Shown here: piece by piece, positions 24,471 to 35,485 of the stretch
Position numbering within the stretch: position 1 is the first letter of the stretch
Layout: every line of letters starts with the position of its first letter
Assembly (NCBI GenBank): GCA_016714495.1
Contig: JADKDU010000003.1
Location: forward strand, 124,001 to 188,000
DNA from: Hyphomonadaceae bacterium
Lineage (GTDB): Bacteria > Pseudomonadota > Alphaproteobacteria > Caulobacterales > Hyphomonadaceae
DNA: 64,000 bases
Direction of reading: 5' to 3'
Notes under the pieces: generated by a model
Seen by the model: the letters and a program-made list of their open reading frames with translations, nothing else
Database searches by the model: none
Told to the model about the DNA's origin: nothing
Translations under genes and position numbers: made by a program

Positions 24471-25643
24471 ATGTCTGCGTCACGCGCTGCCGATGGATCA
24501 GTTCTGCGCACTGGCCTCAGCCAGTTCGCCCTGAGCCTCGCCGCTTTCGGAACGCTCGCGGCCGGCGCTGTCGGCGCGGCTTTCTTCTTTGGCGACGATG
24601 AAGCGGGCGGCCCGCGCATCGAACTCGCCCTCTATTCCGAACAGAACGGCCCGCCGCCGCTTCTTAAGAACCGATCGTCGCTTGATGCGCTCGATGCCAA
24701 CGCCACGGGCGAGCCGAGCCTTGTCGGCGTCGAATACGACGAAAGCCTGCCCGAAGACGGCGGCGATGGCGCCGAAGCCGGCATGACCGTCACCGAAATC
24801 TCGACCAATTCCGGCGCGGTTGCTACTGCACTCGTGCGCGCGCCGATCAACGGCTTCTATGAACGCACCGCCGCCGGCGACCTGCCGAAAATGGGTCCCG
24901 ATGGTCGCTCGCCCGCCGAAGCCTATGCCCGTCCGTTCAACGCCGTCGCCGGCACGCCGCGCATCTCGCTGATCGTTGGCGGCCTCGGCATGACGCAGAA
25001 ACACACGCTGGCCGCCATCAACGAGCTGCCGCCGGAAGTCACGCTGTCCTTCGTGCCTTACGCCACCGACCTGCAGGGCTGGATCAACAAGGCCCGCGCC
25101 GCCGGCCACGAAGTGCTGCTCGAACTGCCGATGGAAGCCTACGACTATCCGAACGTCGACACTGGCCCGCAAACCCTCATCACCTCCGCCAAGCCGGAAG
25201 AGAACCTGCGCCGCCTCAACATCCTGCTCGGCAAGACGACCGGATATTTTGGCGTCACCAACTATCAGGGCGCCAAGTTCGCGACCGACGCCGCCGCCGC
25301 CACCCCGGTCATGAAGGCGCTCAAGGATCGCGGCCTCGTCTTCCTGCATGACGGCGCCGCCGCGCGCTCTGTCCTGCCGCAAGCCGCCGACCAGACCGGC
25401 CTCGACTTCACCGTCGCCGACCGCATTGTCGACGCCGAACTCTCGGCCGATGCGATCGACCGCGAACTCCTCGCCCTCGAAGCCCTCGCCATCCAGAACG
25501 GCAAGGCCATCGGCGTCGGCTTCGCCTATCCGGTCACGATCGAGCAATTCCGCCTCTGGGCTGAAGGCCTGAAAGCCAAGGGCTACCAGCTCGCCCCGGC
25601 CTCCGCCTCGGCCGGCGTCACCACGCGAACGGCCAAGTCGTGA
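24471..25643 (+). CDS. Divergent polysaccharide deacetylase (YibQ family)
   Basis: 390 residues. An N-terminal transmembrane or signal stretch (FALSLAAFGTLAAGAVGAAFFF) leads into a disordered acidic region, then the divergent polysaccharide deacetylase domain from about 150: RISLIVGGLGMTQKHTLAAI, LSFVPYATDLQGWINKARAA, GHEVLLELPMEAYDYP, and GYFGVTNYQGAKF. The usual metal-binding D-x-H triad is only partly recognisable, as in the family. ATG 24471 with GAGGA upstream is preferred over upstream in-frame starts. It overlaps rppH by GTGA. Confidence 0.9.
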   Translation: MSASRAADGSVLRTGLSQFALSLAAFGTLAAGAVGAAFFFGDDEAGGPRIELALYSEQNGPPPLLKNRSSLDALDANATGEPSLVGVEYDESLPEDGGDGAEAGMTVTEISTNSGAVATALVRAPINGFYERTAAGDLPKMGPDGRSPAEAYARPFNAVAGTPRISLIVGGLGMTQKHTLAAINELPPEVTLSFVPYATDLQGWINKARAAGHEVLLELPMEAYDYPNVDTGPQTLITSAKPEENLRRLNILLGKTTGYFGVTNYQGAKFATDAAAATPVMKALKDRGLVFLHDGAAARSVLPQAADQTGLDFTVADRIVDAELSADAIDRELLALEALAIQNGKAIGVGFAYPVTIEQFRLWAEGLKAKGYQLAPASASAGVTTRTAKS

Positions 25644-26158
25644 CCTGGCGCGCCCACCCGGAACAGGGCGGGCGCGATCCATCGCTCTACCGGCCCAATG
25701 TCGGCCTCGCCATCTTCTCGAAGAGGGGCCTGCTCTGGCTCGGCCGCCGCTCAGGCGTGCGCAAGGATGATGCGCGTTACGCCTGGCAGATGCCGCAAGG
25801 CGGGATCGACCGAGGCGAGACGCCTGCCATTGCAGCTCTGCGCGAACTCGGTGAAGAGACCGGCATTAACACGAAGCATGTCGAACTTCTCGAAGAGCTG
25901 GAGCCGTGGCTCTATTACGACTTCCCGCCTGCCTTGAAACAGAAGCTCACCGGCCCCTATTTCGGCCAGCGCCAGAAATGGTTCGCCTATCGCTTCATCG
26001 GCTCGGACACCGATTTCCGCCTCGACGACCACACGCCTGAATTCGATGCGTGGAAATGGGCAAAGCTTGAAGAGGCCCCCGGCCTCGTCATCCCGTTCAA
26101 GGCGGCTGTCTACGACGAGGTCGCGAAGCGCTTCGCGAAGTGGACTGAGCCGGTCTAG
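25640..26158 (+). CDS. rppH: RNA pyrophosphohydrolase (Nudix)
   Basis: RppH removes pyrophosphate from the 5' triphosphate of mRNA and starts its decay. The 172-residue protein has RPNVGLAIFSKRGLLWLGRR, then WQMPQGGIDRGETPAIAALR with the Nudix box G-x5-E-x7-R-E-L-x-E-E-x-G (about residues 55-77), and LYYDFPP with GQRQKWFAYRF characteristic of RppH. The start is GTG 25640. It is convergent with atpC, with 9 bases between stops. Confidence 0.96.
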   Translation: MTWRAHPEQGGRDPSLYRPNVGLAIFSKRGLLWLGRRSGVRKDDARYAWQMPQGGIDRGETPAIAALRELGEETGINTKHVELLEELEPWLYYDFPPALKQKLTGPYFGQRQKWFAYRFIGSDTDFRLDDHTPEFDAWKWAKLEEAPGLVIPFKAAVYDEVAKRFAKWTEPV

Positions 26159-26167
26159 TCGCCGCTA

Positions 26168-26581
26168 TCAGTGAGCGGCGGACGAACCGACAGCTGCACG
26201 CAGCGCTTCGAGATAAGCCAGACGCTCCGACGCGCGCTTGCGCCGAGCTTCATCGCCCGGATCATTCGCGTCCGACTTCACCTTGACGATTTCTGCGTCG
26301 AGCGAGCCGACATCCACATCCGACAGCCGCACGGCCTCTTCGGCGAGGATCGTAAGGCCGGCCGGCGTCACATCGGCAAAGCCACCGCGCACGAACACCG
26401 GCGTCACGCCCAAAGCTTCATGGATGCGCACGATCCCCGGCTTCAGCACGGTCATGAACGGAGCATGCTTCGGCAGCACGCCGAATTCACCCTCGACGCC
26501 GGGGGCGTCGACCTGGTTCACTTCGCCGGCAAAGAGCTCTCGCTCAGGCGAAACCAGCGAGAAATTGAGCGTGTCGGCCAC
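26168..26581 (-). CDS. atpC: ATP synthase F1 epsilon subunit
   Basis: The epsilon subunit is part of the central stalk and inhibits ATP hydrolysis. 137 residues: FSLVSPERELFAGEVNQVDA, GEFGVLPKHAPFMTVLKPG and GGFADVTPAGLTILAEEA form the beta-sandwich, and the helical end has RRKRASERLAYLEALRA. The start is GTG 26581 with CAGGAG upstream. In most alphaproteobacteria atpC follows atpD directly; here 4 kb of unrelated genes and a terminator lie between, and atpC has a promoter of its own. Confidence 0.97.
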   Translation of the reverse strand: MADTLNFSLVSPERELFAGEVNQVDAPGVEGEFGVLPKHAPFMTVLKPGIVRIHEALGVTPVFVRGGFADVTPAGLTILAEEAVRLSDVDVGSLDAEIVKVKSDANDPGDEARRKRASERLAYLEALRAAVGSSAAH

Positions 26582-26604
26582 GGGTGACTCCTGTATCGGG
26601 CGCC

Positions 26605-26632
26605 GGTCTAGCAGGCTGGAAACCCCTGTAAA
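26605..26632 (-). promoter_or_regulatory. Candidate promoter for atpC
   Basis: On the minus strand, TTTACA (26632-26627) and TAGACC (26610-26605) are 16 bases apart and about 20 bases before the GTG start of atpC. The match is moderate, but a separate promoter is expected because a terminator follows atpD. Confidence 0.4.
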
Positions 26633-26668
26633 GGCGGCGATTTGGCTAATGCGGGCCAGGCCGGGAAA

Positions 26669-27619
26669 TCAGTCCGCCCGAAGGGTTACCACGGCGATTT
26701 CAGGGGGCTGGTTGAACCTTACCGGCATGATCGACACCCCCACCCCGCCGCTCACGTAAAGCCGCCTCGTCCCATTGCTGTAGAGCCCGCAAGGCCATTT
26801 CTCGGACCCCGGCGAGGCATGCATCAGCCGCCCGAAGACGGGCAGGTTCACCTGCCCGCAATGGCTGTGCCCCGCAAAGGTGATCGCCACCCGGTCCGGC
26901 GCTGCGGCAAACACATCCGGCCAGTGCGACATCACCACGACCGGATCGCCATCGGGCAGATCACTCAACGTCTCACCATAAGATGGCTGAGCCCGCGCCG
27001 ACTCGTAATCCGCCAGCCCGCCGAGCCAGAATGCCCCGCCCGGCCGCTCGATCCGCACGCGCTCATTCTCCAGCACCGGAATGCCTTCAGCCTCCAGCGC
27101 CTTCTCGATCGCCTCGCCATCATACCACCAGTCATGATTGCCAAGCACTGACCATACGCCTAGCGGCGCCTGCAGCTTCTTCAACGGCGGAAGCATCGAC
27201 ATGACGACAGCGCTTTCATCCGCGCTCCGCGACGCCGCCGGCTCATGCCCGGGCGCGTAGTCGCCCAGCAGCAGGATGACATCCGGCCGCTCCGCATTCA
27301 TCTCCGCGACAATATCCTCAAGACGCCCGAGGCTCATATGCGCCCCACCGCCGTGGATGTCGCTGATTACACCCACCCGCAGCGGTTCGCCCTCCCACGA
27401 CTGGCTCACCACCTCGACACGACGCACCACCAGCGTCTCCGGCTCCCACAGAAACGCCCGGATCCCGAGCGCCCACACCGCCGTCACCAGAACGATAGCG
27501 CTCCAGCCGAGCCAGCCCGGCCCTCGCCCCGCTTTCAGTCCCCGCCACAGCCCGAACAGGATCGCCGACGGCCAGAGCACCGCTCCGATCCAGGCGAGGG
27601 TCATGATGATATTGCCCAT
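26669..27619 (-). CDS. Membrane-anchored metallophosphoesterase (YaeI-like)
   Basis: 316 residues. Two hydrophobic helices at the N-terminus (about 5-25 and 38-55) anchor a calcineurin-type domain: GVISDIHGGG, LLLGDYAPG, SVLGNHDWWYDG, VMSHWPD and FAGHSHCGQVNLP, which supply the metal ligands D-x-H, GD-x, GNHD, H and GH-x-H. The YaeI/YkuE group hydrolyses phosphodiesters or UDP-lipid substrates; the substrate is unknown here. It lies between atpC and the TIR-associated genes. Confidence 0.92.
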   Translation of the reverse strand: MGNIIMTLAWIGAVLWPSAILFGLWRGLKAGRGPGWLGWSAIVLVTAVWALGIRAFLWEPETLVVRRVEVVSQSWEGEPLRVGVISDIHGGGAHMSLGRLEDIVAEMNAERPDVILLLGDYAPGHEPAASRSADESAVVMSMLPPLKKLQAPLGVWSVLGNHDWWYDGEAIEKALEAEGIPVLENERVRIERPGGAFWLGGLADYESARAQPSYGETLSDLPDGDPVVVMSHWPDVFAAAPDRVAITFAGHSHCGQVNLPVFGRLMHASPGSEKWPCGLYSNGTRRLYVSGGVGVSIMPVRFNQPPEIAVVTLRAD

Positions 27620-27640
27620 GGGCCGTCCGCGCGCCTGCCG

Positions 27641-28189
27641 CTATTGCGCCACGAACACCGTCGCCGTCACCACGCTGAAGCGGGACTGATGTCCGGCCAT
27701 CCCCGGATCGGACCCCGCCAGCTGCACTGTCACGGACCGACCGTTCGAGGCCGCCTGCAGCGTCTGTCCCAGCCCATTCGCCGGCGTCGCCAGCCGCTGA
27801 AACCCCGGAGCCCCGGTCAGCGCCTGCGCCACGTTCTGAACGGTCGCTCCGGCCGACGGTCCATAGACCGACACGACGCATCGCCCCGCCTTCTCGCGCA
27901 CCGTTACGACGCCCCTGCCGTCCATCACATCCCAAACAGTCTCATCCGGCGCCGCGCCCGCCTGCTTGCGCGTCTCGGCGTCATTGGTCGGCTGAAGACT
28001 CCCGCGCTGCGCCGCCGACAACCCGCTCACGCCCGAGCCGGTCACCGCCGGCACGCACGCATCCACCACCGCCCGCCTGAACGCATCCGCCGCCGCCTCG
28101 GGCGAAAGCGCCGACGACACGGCGTCACGCTGGGCGGACGCCGGCGCGCCAGCCAGCACCGCTCCCATAGCCAGAAACGCAATCCGCAT
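27641..28189 (-). CDS. Secreted protein of unknown function, paralogue of 29888-30432
   Basis: 182 residues with a signal peptide (MRIAFLAMGAVLAGAPASAQ). The mature part begins ALSPEAAADAFRRAVVDACVPA and ends with AASNGRSVTVQLAGSDPGM. No family is recognised. The order of its blocks (an N-terminal helix with ACVPA, a Gly-Cys strand GRCVVSVYGPSAGATVQNVA, and a late NGRSV...F block) matches the broken lipoprotein gene on the other side of the TIR gene. GGGAG precedes ATG 28189. It starts 23 bases after the TIR gene ends, so the two are probably co-transcribed. Confidence 0.8.
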   Translation of the reverse strand: MRIAFLAMGAVLAGAPASAQRDAVSSALSPEAAADAFRRAVVDACVPAVTGSGVSGLSAAQRGSLQPTNDAETRKQAGAAPDETVWDVMDGRGVVTVREKAGRCVVSVYGPSAGATVQNVAQALTGAPGFQRLATPANGLGQTLQAASNGRSVTVQLAGSDPGMAGHQSRFSVVTATVFVAQ

Positions 28190-28212
28190 GTGAATCTCCC
28201 GACGAGGCGATG

Positions 28213-29820
28213 CTAGCCGGGGTTGGCCGCCGATCCAACCGCGACTGGCGCCGCGCTCTTGAGACCCCGCTCGTACATCTGCGCCTGCTCTTCGCTCCAT
28301 TTCCGGATGCGCTCGCCGATGATCCCGGGCGCTTTGGCGGACTGAAGCTTGCCCAGAGCCCGGATACCGGCCGGTACGTCAGCGTACCTCCCGGCCTTTA
28401 CATCGTCCGCCATGCGGCCGGCTGCCCCGGCGCCGAAATAGAGAACGACATAGACCAGCGCCCCGAAAGCGTCCGGCGCCAGCAGGTCGGCTTCGGGCCA
28501 GATACGCTGCACCTGCTCGCAGAACGGGGGAAGCTGGGCGCGGCCGAAAACACGTATTGCATCGCGTCGGTCGACCACGATGTCGTCGACCGTTCCGAGC
28601 ACACGCTTGAGTGCAGTGAAGTTGGGATCGGCCGTTTCCCAGTCGGCGCCCTTCGGTTCAGGCTTCTTCGCATCCCACACGGCGGCCAGCCGATCGATCG
28701 CCTCCGGCGTCAATATCCCGGCCCAGTCGTTGCGCATTTGCTCGACAGTGAACGTCCGTGCGCAATAATCCATGCCGATGCACAGCGGCCCGCCATAGTT
28801 CGTGGGATTGAACTGCTGGGTGTCGCCGAATGAGCTGTCGAGAATGGTGTTGAGCGCCGACGCCGAAATGCCTAAACGCGCGCCGAAGGACAGGAACAGC
28901 AATCGTTCGGGCACGGCATCGTCCTGTCCTGCGATGTCTGAGATTTCACCGACGACCGACGTGATCCGCGTCGTCAGCGCCTGGTTCTGACGCAGCTTCG
29001 CCTCAACGTCCTTCTTCGCAAGATCGAGGTTCGCGTTTGTCGTCGTCAGCTGCTTGTTGGCGCCATCCAGCGCCGTGTTGGAGACCTGCAGCTTTTCGCC
29101 ATTCACCCACGCCAGCCCCCCGCCTACGCCGGCGCCCAGCGCCAGCACGGCCATCACGCCCGCGATCAAGTTCGCCCGCCGTCGCCTGCGCGCTTCCGCC
29201 TGTCGTTCGCGTTGCACCAGATCGTCGAGCCCGACGTCCAGCATGCCCGCAATCAGCTTCAGCGCGCCGTTCTCGATACCGTCCTTCTTGTCGCGAAGAT
29301 CGGCCGCAATCGGCTCCACCGCCTCGGGTTCGCTGCTCACCGCACGGTTGGGACCGATGCGATAGACCAGCGCGCGCGGAAAACACTCATCCGCCGCCGT
29401 CAGTCCCGGCTTGCCTGCAGCGTGCGGTTCCCCGCTGATGATCGCAGCGAAAATCCGCTCGCCTCGCCCCAGAGATTTGAAATAGCGGATTTCCTCTTCG
29501 ACATACGGGCTTCCGGCAGATCTGGGCGAACACAGCACGATCAGCGCCGACGACGCCTCCAGCGCCTCGCGGATCTCAGCGCCGAGATTGTGGTGCGCGC
29601 CAAGGTCTGCGCGATCACGGAAGAACTTGCCCAACCGCTTGCCGATTGCGCCATCCGGGCCCTGCCGGCCCACCAGCGAATGCGGCACGACATAGCTTTC
29701 CAGCCTGCGATGAAGCCGGTCGCAGACCTCGGAGTCCGAATGGCTGTAGCTCACGAAGGCGGCGTAGGCCGATCGGCTGGCCTTCGTCTCGTGTTTTGCT
29801 GGCGTGGCGCTTTCCGCCAT
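28213..29820 (-). CDS. TIR-like domain, transmembrane helix, coiled coil, pesticin/lysozyme-like C-terminus
   Basis: 535 residues from ATG 29820 (GGGGAAGG upstream). Residues 18-135 are a bacterial TIR-like domain: AFVSYSHSDSEVCDRLHRRL, FFRDRADLG (69-74), LIVLCSPRSAGSPYVEEEI with Glu at 108-110 in the place of the catalytic Glu of TIR NADases. One transmembrane helix follows (about 217-239), then a coiled coil (240-285). The C-terminal domain (305-520) has GGPLCIGMDYCARTFT, DWAGILTPEAIDRLAAVW and APDAFGALVYVVLYFGAG, a pattern of the pesticin-type muramidase fold; the first catalytic Glu of that fold is not evident (ILDSS instead). The C-terminus should lie in the periplasm. Function is not known. 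Confidence 0.85.
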   Translation of the reverse strand: MAESATPAKHETKASRSAYAAFVSYSHSDSEVCDRLHRRLESYVVPHSLVGRQGPDGAIGKRLGKFFRDRADLGAHHNLGAEIREALEASSALIVLCSPRSAGSPYVEEEIRYFKSLGRGERIFAAIISGEPHAAGKPGLTAADECFPRALVYRIGPNRAVSSEPEAVEPIAADLRDKKDGIENGALKLIAGMLDVGLDDLVQRERQAEARRRRRANLIAGVMAVLALGAGVGGGLAWVNGEKLQVSNTALDGANKQLTTTNANLDLAKKDVEAKLRQNQALTTRITSVVGEISDIAGQDDAVPERLLFLSFGARLGISASALNTILDSSFGDTQQFNPTNYGGPLCIGMDYCARTFTVEQMRNDWAGILTPEAIDRLAAVWDAKKPEPKGADWETADPNFTALKRVLGTVDDIVVDRRDAIRVFGRAQLPPFCEQVQRIWPEADLLAPDAFGALVYVVLYFGAGAAGRMADDVKAGRYADVPAGIRALGKLQSAKAPGIIGERIRKWSEEQAQMYERGLKSAAPVAVGSAANPG

Positions 29821-29887
29821 CGCCTTCCCCTCATCAGCCAGCGTCCACTCTACCCGCACGCCACACGCGCCGCCAGCGGCGCGCCCA

Positions 29888-30432
29888 TCACGGTGCAGTC
29901 GACGTAATAGCCGCCGACAGTCCGCTGAATTGTGACGATGCGCCCGGCTCATGGCCGGTTAGCACAACCCGCACGCTCCTGCCATTCGCGGTCTTCGTCC
30001 GCAGGTCGTGCGAGAAGGATTTGGGTTGCGACGGCGCCGCAGGCGCCAGCGCATAGCCCTTCGCCCGCAATGAAGCGATGACGATGTTGAACGTGGTTTC
30101 AACCGGCGCGCCATGGGCCGCCACATCGCATCCGCCCGGCCCGTCCTCGATCTCGACAACACCCTGACCCAACCCCGGCGCCCATGCCGAATAACCCGGC
30201 TTCGGCGGCCGCGCCGTGCTGCGGATGGTGTCGCGCAAAATTCGGTAGGTGCTCATCTTATCCAGCGCGATTCTCTCTCTGCGGCCGGCACACACGCCTC
30301 CAGAACCGAAATGACAAAGCCATTCATCACATCCTCGGGGCTCAGGCCGTAGGCCAGCTGCGGCCGCGGCGGCGCCGTCGCGCACGCTGCAAGCATCAGC
30401 GCCGAGGCAGATACCCAGATCCTGCGGTTCAT
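29888..30432 (-). pseudogene. Lipoprotein, frame broken near 30270; paralogue of 27641-28189
   Basis: From ATG 30432 (GGAGGGG upstream) the frame gives a lipoprotein signal ending in LMLAACA and then YGLSPEDVMNGFVISVLEAC, stopping at about 30255. The rest continues in a second frame (RERIALDKMSTYRILRDTIR) through GQGVVEIEDGPGGCDVAAHG, to NGRSVRVVLTGHEPG and a stop at 29888. One missing base in the CAGAGAGAGA run restores it. Blocks ACVPA, GGC-V and NGRSV match the secreted protein downstream of the TIR gene. The mature protein would sit in the periplasm with the C-terminal domain of the TIR protein. Confidence 0.7.
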
Positions 30433-30502
30433 GTACGCCCCTCCAGCCGATGAGCAAGGCTACAGGACGGCGCCCGTCGCACAAGGCGCGCAAGATCACA
30501 AA

Positions 30503-30532
30503 CAAAGCAGGCGCGGATCGCTCCGCGCCTGC
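30503..30532 (-). terminator. Intrinsic terminator after atpD
   Basis: On the minus strand GCAGGCGCGGA and TCCGCGCCTGC pair perfectly around GCGA and are followed by TTTGTTTGTG. It lies 25 bases after the atpD stop, so most transcripts of atpHAGD should end here and not reach atpC. Confidence 0.8.
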
Positions 30533-30557
30533 TCCAGCTTCTGCAAAGTCAGGAAGA

Positions 30558-31994
<1,437 letters not shown>

Positions 31995-32023
31995 CTCAGC
32001 CTCTCGTCAATTTCGTCAGATCA

Positions 32024-32902
32024 CTAGAGCGCTTCAGCGCCCGAGATGATCTCGATAAGTTCCTTGGTGATCTGCGCCTGACGCGCACGGTTGTAGCGCA
32101 GCTGCAGCGACTTGATCATGTCGCCTGCGTTGCGCGTCGCGTTGTCCATGGCGGTCATCTGCGCGCCCTGGAAGCCGGCTTCGGTTTCCAGCAGCGCGGA
32201 CAGAAGCTGCGTGCCTAGATAGCGCGGCAACAGCGTCTCGAGGATCGCCTCTTCTGACGGCTCGTAGATGTAGCGCGCGCCCTGCAGGTCAACGACCGGA
32301 GCATCCGCCGGCGCTCTCGCCGGGATCAGCTGCAGCGCGGTCGGGATCTGCGTCAGCAGGTTCTTGAAGCGTGCGAACACCAGCGTCGCGATATCGAACT
32401 CCGCCCGGTCGAACCGGTCGGTGATCTCGGCGGCGATACGGGCTGCGCCCTCAGCCGTCACCGAACGCTCGGACTTGCGGTCGATATGGCCGACAATCAG
32501 CTGGCCATACTGGCGCTTCAATGCGTCAGAGCCCTTCTTGCCGATCGTGAGGATTTTTACAGTCTTGCCGGCAGCCTGCAGCCGCCTGATTTCGGCCCGC
32601 GCGAGCTTGACGATGTTGGTGTTGAAGCCGCCGCACAGGCCGCGCTCTGACGTCAGCACCACCAACAGGTGAACGTCATCCGATCCCGTCCCGGCGATCA
32701 GCTTCGGTCCGCCGCCAGCGGCCGCGCCCGATGCGAGGTTGGCGATCACCGCCGCCATGCGCGTCGCATATGGCCGTGCCGCCTGCGCAGCTTCCTGCGC
32801 ACGCTTCAGCTTGGCCGTAGCGACCATCTGCAGCGCCTTGGTGATCTTCTGCGTGGACTTCACGCTGACGATCCGGAGGCGGAATTCCTTCAAGCTGGGC
32901 AT
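32024..32902 (-). CDS. atpG: ATP synthase F1 gamma subunit
   Basis: Gamma is the rotating central shaft. 292 residues with the N-terminal helix LKEFRLRIVSVKSTQKITKA, the middle GLCGGFNTNIVKLARAEIRR and the C-terminal helix MTAMDNATRNAGDMIKSLQL followed by YNRARQAQITKELIEIISGA. Typical family length. It lies between atpA and atpD with short gaps. Confidence 0.98.
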   Translation of the reverse strand: MPSLKEFRLRIVSVKSTQKITKALQMVATAKLKRAQEAAQAARPYATRMAAVIANLASGAAAGGGPKLIAGTGSDDVHLLVVLTSERGLCGGFNTNIVKLARAEIRRLQAAGKTVKILTIGKKGSDALKRQYGQLIVGHIDRKSERSVTAEGAARIAAEITDRFDRAEFDIATLVFARFKNLLTQIPTALQLIPARAPADAPVVDLQGARYIYEPSEEAILETLLPRYLGTQLLSALLETEAGFQGAQMTAMDNATRNAGDMIKSLQLRYNRARQAQITKELIEIISGAEAL

Positions 32903-32931
32903 GGGCTATGCCTGATCCTCAGACTTGGCGA

Positions 32932-34482
<1,551 letters not shown>

Positions 34483-34486
34483 GAGG

Positions 34487-35047
34487 CTAGGCCCCCTTCA
34501 TGAGGTTCGTCAGGTTGTTCAGTTTGGTGCGGATCGAGCTGTCCACCAGCTTTGAGCCAATCTTCAGCTGCAGGCCGCCGATCAGCGCCGGATCGACTTC
34601 AACGTCCACCGTCACGGTGCGGCCCAGCGATTTGGAGATGGCGCTCTCGATGTCGAGCGTCTGTTCCTTGGTGATCGGCTTGGCGACGCGCGCAACAACG
34701 CGGCTCGATCCGCGATGCTTGGCGGCTTTCTCGGCGAATGCCTTCGCCATGCCGACAATGTCGCCCGCGCGACGGTTCAGCGTCGCAACGCCGACAAAAC
34801 GTTTTGCCAGGTCCGGCAGGCCAAGCTTGTCGCCGATCGCGGCGAGCACAGCGGCTTTCTCTTCGGACTTGTGGAGCGGCGACTTCAGCACACGCGAGAG
34901 AGCAACATCGCCCTCGATCGTTTTTGCCAGCGCCGTCAGGCCGTTATCGACCGCGTCGACTTCGCCGGACGTGATCGCAAGGTCGAATACCGCGGCAGCA
35001 TAGCGCTGGGCAGCTTCGCTTACAGATGTGGTCGATGAACCGGCCAA
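34487..35047 (-). CDS. atpH: ATP synthase F1 delta subunit
   Basis: Delta joins F1 to the peripheral stalk. From TTG 35047: SVSEAAQRYAAAVFDLAIT, VLKSPLHKSEEKAAVLAAI, FVGVATLNRRAGDI, and the end GLQLKIGSKLVDSSIRTKL typical of the family. The TTG has GGGGCGAG just upstream and gives 186 residues; a GTG at 35080 would add 11 unusual residues. First gene of the atpHAGD unit. Upstream lies a 440-base region without a gene. Confidence 0.95.
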   Translation of the reverse strand: MAGSSTTSVSEAAQRYAAAVFDLAITSGEVDAVDNGLTALAKTIEGDVALSRVLKSPLHKSEEKAAVLAAIGDKLGLPDLAKRFVGVATLNRRAGDIVGMAKAFAEKAAKHRGSSRVVARVAKPITKEQTLDIESAISKSLGRTVTVDVEVDPALIGGLQLKIGSKLVDSSIRTKLNNLTNLMKGA

Positions 35048-35485
35048 ATTGCTCGCCCCAGCGTCTCGAATCCCCCGCACCGGGCTCGAGACAAAAATGA
35101 TGTGAAATCAGCCACGTAGATACGGGTGGCCTTCCGGTCGTCCGTCGCGCGGGTTGCTAGCACGCGCGGGCGCCGTGTGACAACAAGCGGTTTTGGCCAA
35201 ATTCATCAACAAACACGGGCGTTTCGTCGCGGCGCGGCAGACCTTCCGCGTCCGTAATCCCGGCTACACCAAGGAAGCTGTGTATGGGCGGCCCGTGGCC
35301 GGCGCTCCCGGCCCGACCTGTCATCCCGGAAGCGCGCAGCGCCATTCCATACTCACCCCACCCCAACAGCCTTCCGGTGGCTCCCGGCTCCTCTCTACCG
35401 CCACGGCGGGGATGACAGTTGAGCGGCGCTAACTTGCGACCTGTCCCGCGCGCCCATACTTCGACGATCCCAACCGGAGCCGCCC
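35048..35485. other. Gene-free region upstream of atpH
   Basis: It must hold the atp promoter and the promoter of the oxidoreductase gene on the other side. I see no convincing gene. The only clear structure is the inverted-repeat element at 35319-35417. The frame 35193-35432 on the plus strand is open but has repeat-like content and no ribosome-binding site. Confidence 0.5.
35319..35417. repeat. Intergenic element with TGTCATCCC / GGGATGACA ends
   Basis: The 9-base ends TGTCATCCC (35319-35327) and GGGATGACA (35409-35417) are exact inverted copies. Internal CCGGAAGCGCGC and CTCCCGGCT parts are imperfect dyads. The ends resemble a family of dispersed TCATCCCGG elements in alphaproteobacteria; another hairpin with that core is at 41002-41030. 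Confidence 0.5.

Noticed and set aside
35193..35432. 79-residue frame on the plus strand
   Set aside because: It covers the inverted-repeat element and has no ribosome-binding site or family pattern.
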